Of a stretch of 64,000 nucleotides of DNA, positions 23,350 through 30,702 are shown in pieces. This stretch comes from Pseudokineococcus lusitanus (GTDB taxonomy: Bacteria; Actinomycetota; Actinomycetes; Actinomycetales; Quadrisphaeraceae). The translations under genes and the position numbers were made by a program. The notes under the pieces were generated by a model. That model was not told where the DNA came from and ran no database searches. It saw only the letters and a list, made by a program, of their open reading frames with translations. Each line of letters starts with the position of its first letter. The first letter of the stretch is position 1. The stretch spans positions 124,001-188,000 of the forward strand of contig NZ_RJKN01000001.1 of NCBI RefSeq assembly GCF_003751265.1, in the 5' to 3' direction.

Positions 23350-24375
23350 GTGCGACACCTGCTGCACCGGCCCGCCCGGTCCCCCCGGCCCGGCCGCCCC
23401 GCGTCCCGACGCCCGGCCCTGGCGGTCACCGCCGGCGCCGCCGCGCTCGTGCTCGTCCTCTCCGGCTGCGGCGACGACAGCAGCGGCACCGACGCCGACC
23501 AGCCGGAGACGTCCGACCCCTTCAGCCAGGTCGAGGTCGTCGGCGAGCCCGACGCGCCGACGCTCGAGGTCGACGCGCCGCTCAGCGTGACGACGACCGA
23601 CGTGAAGGTGATCGACGAGCCCGAGGACGCCGACGCGCCGGTCGTCGCCGAGGGCGACCTGGTCTCGATGGACGTGCTCGCCGTCTCCGGCGGGACCGGC
23701 GACACGCTGCAGTCGACCTACGGCTCGCCGACCCAGCTCGGCCTCCTCGCCGACCCCGGCACGACGGTCCAGGGCCTCGTCACCGGCGTCGTCGGCCAGC
23801 AGGTCGGCTCCCGCGTGCTCGTCGCCGTGGCGCCCGAGGACTTCCCCGTGCAGACCCCGCAGACGTCGACGACCACGGGCGACGGCTCCGTCGTCCTCCT
23901 CATCGACATCGAGGGCGCCAGCACGCCGCTCGAGCGCGCGGAGGGCGAGGAGGTCGCCGTCCCCGAGGGCCTGCCGTCGGTCGAGCGGGCCGAGGACGGT
24001 GCGCCGACCATCGGCGCCGCCGAGGGCGACCCGCCCACCGAGCTCCGCGTCGAGACGCTCGTGCAGGGCACGGGCGAGCCCGTCGCCGAGGGCGACACCG
24101 TCGCCGTCCGCTACAGCGGGGTCGTCTGGGGCGAGACCGAGCCCTTCGACTCCGCCTGGGTGGACGACCGCCCGCCGTTCGTCTTCGCCGTCGGCGCCGG
24201 CCAGGTCATCCCGGCCTGGGACCAGGGCCTGCAGGGCGTGCCCGTCGGCAGCCAGGTCATGGTCGTGGCCCCGCCCGACACCGCCTACGGCGACAACGAG
24301 CAGGGCGCCATCCCCGCCGGCTCCACGCTCGTCTTCGTCGTCGACGTCCTCGCCGCGGTGCCCACCGCGCGCTGA
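23350..24375 (+). CDS. FKBP-type peptidyl-prolyl isomerase lipoprotein
   Basis: 341 residues. A lipoprotein signal ends LVLVLSGC (Cys40), so the protein is anchored outside the membrane. The C-terminal domain (about 230-335) is a full FKBP: EGDTVAVRYSGVVWGETEPFDSAW, GAGQVIPAWDQGLQGVPVGS and PPDTAYGD. The middle part (about 80-200) looks like a second, degenerate FKBP-like domain (GDLVSMDVLAVSG, VTGVVGQQVGSRVLVAVAPEDF). It should assist folding of exported proteins. GTG 23350 follows GAGAGGTCC; TACCGT near 23279 is a likely -10. It is followed by a cytoplasmic FKBP, as often seen after pafA in actinobacteria. Confidence 0.9.
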   Translation: MRHLLHRPARSPRPGRPASRRPALAVTAGAAALVLVLSGCGDDSSGTDADQPETSDPFSQVEVVGEPDAPTLEVDAPLSVTTTDVKVIDEPEDADAPVVAEGDLVSMDVLAVSGGTGDTLQSTYGSPTQLGLLADPGTTVQGLVTGVVGQQVGSRVLVAVAPEDFPVQTPQTSTTTGDGSVVLLIDIEGASTPLERAEGEEVAVPEGLPSVERAEDGAPTIGAAEGDPPTELRVETLVQGTGEPVAEGDTVAVRYSGVVWGETEPFDSAWVDDRPPFVFAVGAGQVIPAWDQGLQGVPVGSQVMVVAPPDTAYGDNEQGAIPAGSTLVFVVDVLAAVPTAR

Positions 24376-24438
24376 CGCCGCCCCCGCCGGGCGCCCCGCC
24401 CGGCCGTCCCGACCGACCCCACGCACCCGGAGGTGCCC

Positions 24439-24810
24439 GTGACCGACAAGCCCGACGTCCAGATCCCCGCCGGCGACCCGCCCGCCGACCTCGAGCTCGA
24501 GGACCTCGTCGTCGGCGACGGCGAGGAGGCCACCGCCGGCCGGACCGTCCACGCGCACTACGTCGGCGTCTCGTGGTCGACGCAGCAGCAGTTCGACGCG
24601 TCGTACGACCGCGGCCAGCCGCTGTCCTTCCGGCTCGGCGCCGGCCAGGTCATCTCCGGGTGGGACACCGGGATCCAGGGCATGCGCGTCGGCGGCCGCC
24701 GGCGCATCACCATCCCGCCGCACCTCGGCTACGGCGACCGTGGCGCCCCGCCCGTCATCGCCCCCGGCGAGACGCTCGTCTTCGTCGTGGACCTCGCCGG
24801 GGTCTCCTGA
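24439..24810 (+). CDS. Small FKBP-type peptidyl-prolyl isomerase
   Basis: 123 residues, a single FKBP domain with no signal peptide: AGRTVHAHYVGVSWSTQQQFDASYDRG-like core (shown in part), FRLGAGQVISGWDTGIQGM, RRRITIPPHLGYGDRGAPP and GETLVFVVDL. The aromatic and Asp residues lining the active pocket are kept. GTG 24439 is preceded by CCGGAGG at the right distance; another GTG at 24433 overlaps that ribosome site and is less likely. It lies 63 bases after the lipoprotein FKBP on the same strand and is probably cotranscribed. Confidence 0.92.
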   Translation: MTDKPDVQIPAGDPPADLELEDLVVGDGEEATAGRTVHAHYVGVSWSTQQQFDASYDRGQPLSFRLGAGQVISGWDTGIQGMRVGGRRRITIPPHLGYGDRGAPPVIAPGETLVFVVDLAGVS

Positions 24811-24867
24811 CCCGCCGACCGACCGACCGCCGTCCCGGGACCTCCCGGGCCGGCGGGCGGCGTCGTC

Positions 24868-26091
24868 TCACCCCGTCGTGGGGGAGGCCGCCTCCCGGCC
24901 CGCCGCCGCCGCAGCGAGGAAGGGCGCCGGGTCGACGTCCGGCCCGCGCCCCATCGTCGACAGCCCCACCGGGCTGGCCGCCAGGGCGACGTCGAGCCCC
25001 TCGACGTCCACCTCGACGAGGCGGTGGCGCCCGCCCCCGTCCGGGCCGAGCGCCCGGGCCTGCTCCCGCACCCGCTCGCCGAGCGCCCCGCCGAGCCGCG
25101 GCACGACGACGTCGGCGGCCGCCAGCGCCACCCGCCCGTAGGCGGTCAGCGAGTGGTGCGAGACGCCCCGGTGCCGCTCGCGGGCGTCCGCCCCGGACAC
25201 CCGCAGCGAGGCCAGGGGTCGCCCGCCGAGCGTCGCGACGGCGTTGACGGCCTCGCCGCACGCCACCCCCGAGAAGCCCCACCGGGTGCCCGTCCCGAGG
25301 TTGCCGGGGCCCTGCGCGACGACGACGAGGTCGGCGCCGAGCACATGTCGGGCGGCCAGCAGCCCCGTGTGGAGGGTCACCGCCTCCACGTCACCGCCGA
25401 AGGACTGCCCCGTCGACACGACGGCGTCGAGCCAGCCCGCGGCCCGCAGGCCCGCCGTCGTGCGCGACAGCGCCGCCGGCAGCGCGCCGCCGTCCGTCAT
25501 GACGTAGACGCACCGGCCCGGCCCGAGCCCTGCCGCCGCCCTACCGGCGCGCCACCCCGCGAGGACGGCGGGGAGCGCGGAGTGCAGGTCCGCGACGACG
25601 ACCGGCAGCCCGCCGAGGTCGTCGGCGTCCACGAGCGCCCCGTGGTGCGGCGACTCCTGCTCGTCGACGCCGAGGACCATGGCCTGCAGCGGGGTGTAGC
25701 GGGCCTTGACGAGGTGGCCCGGTGCGGGCGGCGGGTCGGCGGGCAGCCGGTCCGGCAGCGCGACGACGCCCGCGGACCCGCCCGTGCCGAGGCCCCGCGC
25801 GAGCGCCGAGACGCTGAGGACCACGGCGTCACCGGGCTCGGGGGCGCCGACGACGTCGACGAGCGCCACGGCGCGGACCCGGTCGGCCGCACCCTCTCGC
25901 GCCGCCTCCTCGTCGGGGGCCCCACCGAGCCGGGGGAGCGGCACGTCGAGGTCGACCTCGACCTCGCGCGCCCCGGGCCACTCGCGCACGAGGCGGTGCA
26001 CGCGCCCGCGCCGCCAGTGCACGAGGCCGCGCCGGACGCCCGCCCCGTCGTCCGTCGTCGTCGCCCCGTCGCCGCCCTCGCGCTCGTCCAC
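24868..26091 (-). CDS. DUF3866 family protein
   Basis: 407 residues, cytoplasmic. Recognised by GHLVKARYTPLQAMVLGVDE, SPHHGALVDADDLGGLPVVV, CVYVMTDGGALPAALS, TLHTGLLAARHVLGADLVVV and GPGNLGTGTRWGFSG, all characteristic of DUF3866. The glycine-rich GPGNLGTGT segment suggests nucleotide or phosphate binding, but no function is established. TAGCGT (complement of 26098-26103) lies six bases before GTG 26091, so the mRNA is probably leaderless. It is divergent from pafB with only 48 bp between starts, a conserved actinobacterial neighbour pairing. Confidence 0.9.
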   Translation of the reverse strand: MDEREGGDGATTTDDGAGVRRGLVHWRRGRVHRLVREWPGAREVEVDLDVPLPRLGGAPDEEAAREGAADRVRAVALVDVVGAPEPGDAVVLSVSALARGLGTGGSAGVVALPDRLPADPPPAPGHLVKARYTPLQAMVLGVDEQESPHHGALVDADDLGGLPVVVADLHSALPAVLAGWRAGRAAAGLGPGRCVYVMTDGGALPAALSRTTAGLRAAGWLDAVVSTGQSFGGDVEAVTLHTGLLAARHVLGADLVVVAQGPGNLGTGTRWGFSGVACGEAVNAVATLGGRPLASLRVSGADARERHRGVSHHSLTAYGRVALAAADVVVPRLGGALGERVREQARALGPDGGGRHRLVEVDVEGLDVALAASPVGLSTMGRGPDVDPAPFLAAAAAGREAASPTTG

Positions 26092-26139
26092 GCCCCGACG
26101 CTAGGGGGGAGCGCCCCCCGGCTCGGGTAGCGTCGCCGG
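26092..26139. promoter_or_regulatory. Divergent leaderless promoters, DUF3866 / pafB
   Basis: Two identical TAGCGT boxes face away from each other: complement of 26098-26103 for the DUF3866 gene and 26128-26133 for pafB, each exactly six bases from its GTG. The 24 bases between the boxes leave room for overlapping -35 regions, so the two genes may share regulation. Confidence 0.6.
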
Positions 26140-27117
26140 GTGGCTGCCGCCGAGCGCACCGAGCGCCTGCTCAACCTCGTCATCGCGCTGCTGTCGACCC
26201 GTCGCCGGCTGCGCAAGGACCAGATCCGCCAGGCCGTGCCCCAGTACGCCGCCGCGGCGACCGACGAGGCCTTCGACCGGATGTTCGAGCGCGACAAGGA
26301 AGAGCTGCGCGACCTGGGCGTCCCCCTCGTCACCGGCAGCGACGAGGCGTGGTTCGAGGACGAGGTGGGCTACCGCGTCGACCGGGACGCCTGGGAGCTC
26401 CCGGCCGTCGACGTCACCCCGGCCGAGCTCGCCGTCCTCGGGCTCGCCTCGCGGGTGTGGCAGCAGGCCAGCCTCGCCGGGCCGGCGTCGCGCGCCCTGG
26501 TCAAGCTGCGCGCCCTCGGCGTCGAGCCGGACGAGTCCTCCCTCGTCGGCGTCGAGCCGCGGGTCCGCACGACCGAGCCCGCCTTCGGCCCGCTCTACGC
26601 GGCCACGCGCGACCGCGCCCCGGTCGCCTTCCGCTACCGGACGGGGGCCACGGGCGTCACCGCGCGGCGCCGCGTCGAGCCCTGGGCCATCACCTCCTGC
26701 TACGGCCGGTGGTACCTCGTGGGGCACGACCTCGACCGGGAGGCCCCGCGCGTCTTCCGCCTCGACCGCGTCGCCTCCTCGGTGACGCGCACGGGGAAGC
26801 CCGCGACGGCGCCCGTGCCGGAGGACCTCGACGCCCGGGCCCTCGTGCGCGGCCGCACCGAGCAGCCCGCCGAGCGCACCGCCCGCGTCCGCCTCGCCGG
26901 CCGCGCCGGCGCCGGCCTGCGGCTGCGGGCCGGGGCCGCCCCGGACGCCGGGGTGGTCGACGTGCCCTTCGCCGACGTCGACGAGCTGGCCGCCGAGGTG
27001 GCCGCGCTCGGTGCCGACGCCGTCGTCCTCGACCCGCCCGACCTCCGCGACGCCGTCGCGGCGGGCCTGCGGGCCGTCCTCGCGGCGCACGACGACGCCG
27101 CGGCGGTGGCGTCGTGA
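26140..27117 (+). CDS. pafB: WYL-domain transcriptional regulator PafB
   Basis: 325 residues. A winged HTH at the start (ERTERLLNLVIALLSTRRRL, QIRQAVPQY, FDRMFERDKEELRDLGVPL) is followed by a WYL domain near 150-215 (VEPWAITSCYGRWYLVGHDL, RVFRLDRVAS) and a C-terminal WCX region. PafB and PafC form a regulator known in mycobacteria to activate DNA-damage response genes, with the WYL domain sensing a signal. It is encoded near the proteasome but is not a proteasome part. GTG 26140 is a leaderless-type start, and the stop overlaps pafC by four bases. Confidence 0.93.
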   Translation: MAAAERTERLLNLVIALLSTRRRLRKDQIRQAVPQYAAAATDEAFDRMFERDKEELRDLGVPLVTGSDEAWFEDEVGYRVDRDAWELPAVDVTPAELAVLGLASRVWQQASLAGPASRALVKLRALGVEPDESSLVGVEPRVRTTEPAFGPLYAATRDRAPVAFRYRTGATGVTARRRVEPWAITSCYGRWYLVGHDLDREAPRVFRLDRVASSVTRTGKPATAPVPEDLDARALVRGRTEQPAERTARVRLAGRAGAGLRLRAGAAPDAGVVDVPFADVDELAAEVAALGADAVVLDPPDLRDAVAAGLRAVLAAHDDAAAVAS

Positions 27118-28187
27118 GCCCCGCGGCCCGCTCGGGGCCGGGCGGCGGCCGGGTCTCCGGCCCGCCCGCGGTCGCGCCGGGAGCGGGGGCGGCCGACCGC
27201 CTCTCGCGGCTGCTCGCGATGGTCCCGTGGCTGCTCGAGCGGCAGGGCGTGGCGCTCGACGACGCCGCGCGGCACTTCGCCATCACCACCGACCAGCTCG
27301 TCGACGACCTCGAGCTGCTCTTCGTCTGCGGCGCCCCGGGCCACATGCCCGACGACCTCATCGAGGCGGAGTGGGAGTCGGGCCGGGTCTACCTCGGCAA
27401 CGCCGACGCCATCTCGCGGCCGCTGCGGCTCGGGCAGGACGAGGCGCTCGCGCTCCTCGTCGGCCTGCGCACCCTCGCCGACCTCGAGCGGCCCGGGGGA
27501 GGGCAGGACGCCGTCGTGCAGAGCGCCCTCGCCAAGCTGTCGGCCGCCGCGGGGGACGCCGCGGCCGCGGCCACGTCCGTGCAGGTCGACATCACCGCCG
27601 GCGCGGACCCGGGCGTGCTCGCCGTCGTCCGGGGCGCCCTGGCGCGCGGCCGCCGCCTCCACCTGCGCTACCTCGTCGCCACCCGCGACGAGGTGACCGA
27701 GCGCGACGTCGACCCGCTGGACCTCGCGACGCTCGACGGGCGCTGGTACCTCCAGGCCTGGTGCCACCGGTCCCAGGGGCTGCGCCGCTTCCGGCTGGAC
27801 CGCGTCCTCGCGGCCGACGAGCTCGAGGTCGCGGCGCGGCCGCCCGCCGACGTCGCCGACGCCCGCTTCGGCGACGAGCTCTTCGCCCCGGACGAGCGCG
27901 GGCCCCTCGTCGTGCTCGACCTCGCGCCGGCGGCGCGGTGGGTCGCCGAGTCGGTGCCCGTGGAGGACGTCGCCGAGCTCGACGCGGGCCGCGACGGCGA
28001 GCCCGTGCTGCGCGTGCGACTGCGCGTCGTCGACGACGCCTGGCTGCGCCGGCTCGTCCTGCGGCTCGGCGGCGCCGCCCGCGTGGTCTCCCCGCCGGCG
28101 CTCGCCGCCGAGGTGGCCGCGGCCGCGCGGGCCGCGCTCGCGGCGGCCGGGGACGCGCCCTCGGGCCCGGCTAGGGTCGACCCGTGA
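27114..28187 (+). CDS. pafC: WYL-domain transcriptional regulator PafC
   Basis: 357 residues. After a Gly/Pro-rich N-terminal stretch comes an HTH (DRLSRLLAMVPWLLERQGVA, HFAITTDQLVDDLELLFVCG), then a WYL domain (VDPLDLATLDGRWYLQAWCH, LRRFRLDRVLAADEL) and a WCX C-terminus. It works as partner of PafB in the same complex. GTG 27114 overlaps the pafB stop. The last bases of the gene contain TAGGGT (28172-28177), the apparent -10 of the next small gene. Confidence 0.93.
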   Translation: MSPAARSGPGGGRVSGPPAVAPGAGAADRLSRLLAMVPWLLERQGVALDDAARHFAITTDQLVDDLELLFVCGAPGHMPDDLIEAEWESGRVYLGNADAISRPLRLGQDEALALLVGLRTLADLERPGGGQDAVVQSALAKLSAAAGDAAAAATSVQVDITAGADPGVLAVVRGALARGRRLHLRYLVATRDEVTERDVDPLDLATLDGRWYLQAWCHRSQGLRRFRLDRVLAADELEVAARPPADVADARFGDELFAPDERGPLVVLDLAPAARWVAESVPVEDVAELDAGRDGEPVLRVRLRVVDDAWLRRLVLRLGGAARVVSPPALAAEVAAAARAALAAAGDAPSGPARVDP

Positions 28188-28498
28188 CGTGGTGGGCGTG
28201 GGTGCTGCTCTGGCTGCTGCTCGTCGGCGTCTCCGCCGTCGTGCTCGTGCGCCTCGGCCTCGGCGTGTGGCGCAAGGGCACCGCCGTGCTGGCCGAGGTC
28301 GGCCGGGCGGGCGCCGTGTCCGCCGAGCTGTCCGCGCAGGTGACGCGGCTGCGGGCCGAGCAGCCGCGCGAGCCCGTCGTCACCACCGCCTTCGACGACC
28401 CCGTGGCCCTGCGGCGCGAGCGCACCGCACGGCTCGCCCAGCGGACCCGGGCCCGGCGACGCCGGTCCGGGCTCGTCGGGCGTACATTGCACCGGTAA
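28184..28498 (+). CDS. Small single-pass membrane protein between pafC and tatA
   Basis: 104 residues, not assigned to a named family. One N-terminal transmembrane helix (WWAWVLLWLLLVGVSAVVLV), then a helical, basic cytoplasmic tail ending RRRRSGLVGRTLHR. GTG 28184 overlaps the pafC stop by four bases and also has TAGGGT six bases upstream, so it can be made both from the paf operon and as a leaderless transcript. Similar short membrane proteins are often found in this gap in actinobacteria; role unknown. Confidence 0.75.
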   Translation: MTWWAWVLLWLLLVGVSAVVLVRLGLGVWRKGTAVLAEVGRAGAVSAELSAQVTRLRAEQPREPVVTTAFDDPVALRRERTARLAQRTRARRRRSGLVGRTLHR

Positions 28499-28561
28499 GA
28501 GCCGACGACGACCGGTCGGGCCGAGCAGCGGCGTGACCACCGTGACGAGGAGACCCGCACC

Positions 28562-28858
28562 ATGCGTCCCGAGCCGTGGCACATCCTGATCCTGCTGATC
28601 GTCATCATCGTGCTGTTCGGCGCCAAGCGGCTGCCGGACATCACGCGCAACGTCGGCAAGTCGATGCGGATCTTCAAGACCGAGGTCAAGAGCCTCCGGG
28701 ACGAGGACACCCCGGCGTCGGGCAGCACGGGCACGACCGGCACGACCGGGTCCGCCGCCGACGAGGCGCCCCGCGCGTCGCTCGAGGGCAGCGCGGTCGA
28801 CGAGGCGCGCGAGCACGAGCGCCGCCGCGCCGACGAGCACCACCGCCCCTCCGCCTGA
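28562..28858 (+). CDS. tatA: Sec-independent translocase subunit TatA
   Basis: 98 residues. The TatA pattern is clear: a short N-terminal helix WHILILLIVIIVLFGAKRLPD, the FGAKRLP hinge, an amphipathic helix NVGKSMRIFKTEVKSL, and an acidic disordered tail with TGTTGTTG. TatA oligomers form the pore through which folded twin-arginine proteins cross. ATG 28562 has GAGGAG eight bases before it. tatC follows directly (2-base gap), so the two are cotranscribed. Confidence 0.94.
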   Translation: MRPEPWHILILLIVIIVLFGAKRLPDITRNVGKSMRIFKTEVKSLRDEDTPASGSTGTTGTTGSAADEAPRASLEGSAVDEAREHERRRADEHHRPSA

Positions 28859-28860
28859 GC

Positions 28861-29688
28861 GTGGCCCTCCGCACCCCCAGCCGCCGCCGCGGGCCGAAGC
28901 GGGACCCCGAGGGGCGGATGCCGCTCGGGTCCCACCTGCGCGAGCTGCGCAACCGCCTCGTCATCGCCGCGGTCGCGGTCGTCCTCGGGGCGGTCGCGGG
29001 CTGGTTCCTCTACAACCCGGCCATCGAGGCGCTCAGCGCCCCGCTGACGGAGGCCGCCGTCGCCCAGAACCGCGAGGGCGACATCGAGCTGAACTTCAAC
29101 AGCGTCACGAGCCCCTTCGACCTCAAGGTCAAGGTGTCGGTCTTCCTCGGCATCCTCGTCTCGAGCCCGATCTGGCTCTGGCAGCTGTGGGCCTTCGTCA
29201 CCCCCGGCCTCACGCGCAAGGAGAAGCGCTACGCGGGCGGCTTCGTCGTCGTCGCCGTCCCGCTCTTCCTCGGCGGGGCCGCGCTGGCCTACCTGGCCCT
29301 GCCCCGGGCCGTGGCCTTCCTCGTCGACCTCACCCCCGACGGCACCGTCAACTACGTCGACGCCCAGGTCTACCTGGGCTTCGTCATGCGGATCCTCCTC
29401 GCCTTCGGCATCGCGTTCCTCCTGCCCGTGGTCCTCGTGGCGCTCAACATGGTCGGGCTTCTCGCCGGGCGGACGATGCTCAAGGCGTGGCGCTGGGTCG
29501 TCGTCGTGTGCTTCACCTTCGCGGCCGTCGCGACGCCGAGCCCCGAGGTGACGGCGATGTTCACCCTCGCCCTGCCCATGTGCGCCCTCTTCTTCCTCGC
29601 CATCGGCATCTCCATGCTGCTCGACCGCCGGCGGGCCAAGCGCGAGGGCTACGCCGACCTCGCCGACGACGAGGTCAGCCCGCTGTGA
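28861..29688 (+). CDS. tatC: Twin-arginine translocase subunit TatC
   Basis: 275 residues with six transmembrane helices. MPLGSHLRELRNRLVIA holds the signal-peptide-binding N-terminal segment with its conserved Glu, SPIWLWQLWAFVTPGLTRKEKRY is the first-loop hallmark, and FGIAFLLPVVLVALNMVGLL and ATPSPEVTAMFTLALPMCAL complete the family pattern. TatC recognises twin-arginine signal peptides. The open frame extends upstream within tatA, but GTG 28861 is the only start after the tatA stop. Confidence 0.94.
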   Translation: MALRTPSRRRGPKRDPEGRMPLGSHLRELRNRLVIAAVAVVLGAVAGWFLYNPAIEALSAPLTEAAVAQNREGDIELNFNSVTSPFDLKVKVSVFLGILVSSPIWLWQLWAFVTPGLTRKEKRYAGGFVVVAVPLFLGGAALAYLALPRAVAFLVDLTPDGTVNYVDAQVYLGFVMRILLAFGIAFLLPVVLVALNMVGLLAGRTMLKAWRWVVVVCFTFAAVATPSPEVTAMFTLALPMCALFFLAIGISMLLDRRRAKREGYADLADDEVSPL

Positions 29689-29719
29689 GCCGAACGACCC
29701 CGACGCCCGGCCGACGCGC

Positions 29720-30682
29720 GTGAGCGCGGACGACCCGCTCGTCTGCCTCCTCACCAACCCCACCTCGGGGGCCGGCCGCGGCCGGGGCGCGGCCAGCGCC
29801 GTCACCGCGGAGCTGCACCGCCTCGGGGTCCGCTTCTTCGACGCCACGGGCAGCAGCGCCTCCGGCTCCCTGCGCCGGGCCCACGTGGCCGCCGCCGGGG
29901 CGGACGCCGTCGTCGTCGTCGGCGGGGACGGGATGGTCCACCTCGCCGCGGAGGTCGCCGCGGCCCACGACCTGCCCCTGGGCGTCGTCCCCGCCGGGAC
30001 GGGCGACGACGTGGCCCGCGGCCTGGGCCTAGCCGTACGCGACCCGGGCGACGCCACGCGCGCCGTCGTCGCCGCGCTGCGCGCCGGCCGTACCCGCCCC
30101 GTCGACGTCCTCGCCGTGCGGGGCGGCGACCCCGCCGGCTCGCCCGAGCACCGGGGCTCGCCGCGCTCGGCCGGCAGCGACCGGTACGAGCGGGTCGTCC
30201 TCGGCGTCGTCTCCGCCGGCTTCGACGCCCTCGTCAACGAGCGCGCCAACGGGTGGAGCTGGCCGCGGGGGAGGGCCCGGTACGTCATGGCCGTGGCCCG
30301 CGAGCTGCCCGGGCGCCGCTCGCTGGACTACTCCCTCGTCGTCGACGGCGTCCCCGAGCACCGGCAGGCGCTGCTCGTCGCCGTCGCCAACACGGCGAGC
30401 TTCGGCGGCGGCATGCGGATCGCCCCCGACGCCGACCCGGGCGACGGCGTGCTCGACCTCGTGGTCGTCGCGCCGCTGCCGGCGTGGGAGCTGGCGCGGG
30501 TCTTCCCCCGGGTCTTCAGCGGCACCCACGTCGGCCACCCGGCCGTCGAGGTGCGGCGCGTGCGGGAGGTCGAGCTGGCCGCCGAGGGCGACGACCTGCC
30601 CGTCTACGGCGACGGCGAGCGGCTGGGCACGCTGCCCCTGCGGGTCGGCGTGCGACCGGGGGGCCTGCGCGTCCTCGCCTGA
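29720..30682 (+). CDS. Diacylglycerol/lipid kinase family protein
   Basis: 320 residues. LLTNPTSGAGRGRGAAS, VVVVGGDGMVHLAAE and LGVVPAGTGDDVARGLGL are the nucleotide-binding motifs of the DagK catalytic domain (YegS/BmrU type); TASFGGGMRIAPDADPGDG is the family's second conserved block. It phosphorylates diacylglycerol or a related lipid. GGDGM replaces the more common GGDGT, a small change at a position near ATP. GTG 29720 lies 31 bases after tatC and 20 bases before the helY promoter region, in the same operon direction. Confidence 0.9.
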   Translation: MSADDPLVCLLTNPTSGAGRGRGAASAVTAELHRLGVRFFDATGSSASGSLRRAHVAAAGADAVVVVGGDGMVHLAAEVAAAHDLPLGVVPAGTGDDVARGLGLAVRDPGDATRAVVAALRAGRTRPVDVLAVRGGDPAGSPEHRGSPRSAGSDRYERVVLGVVSAGFDALVNERANGWSWPRGRARYVMAVARELPGRRSLDYSLVVDGVPEHRQALLVAVANTASFGGGMRIAPDADPGDGVLDLVVVAPLPAWELARVFPRVFSGTHVGHPAVEVRRVREVELAAEGDDLPVYGDGERLGTLPLRVGVRPGGLRVLA

Positions 30683-30702
30683 GGCGCGCCTACGCTGGCA
30701 GC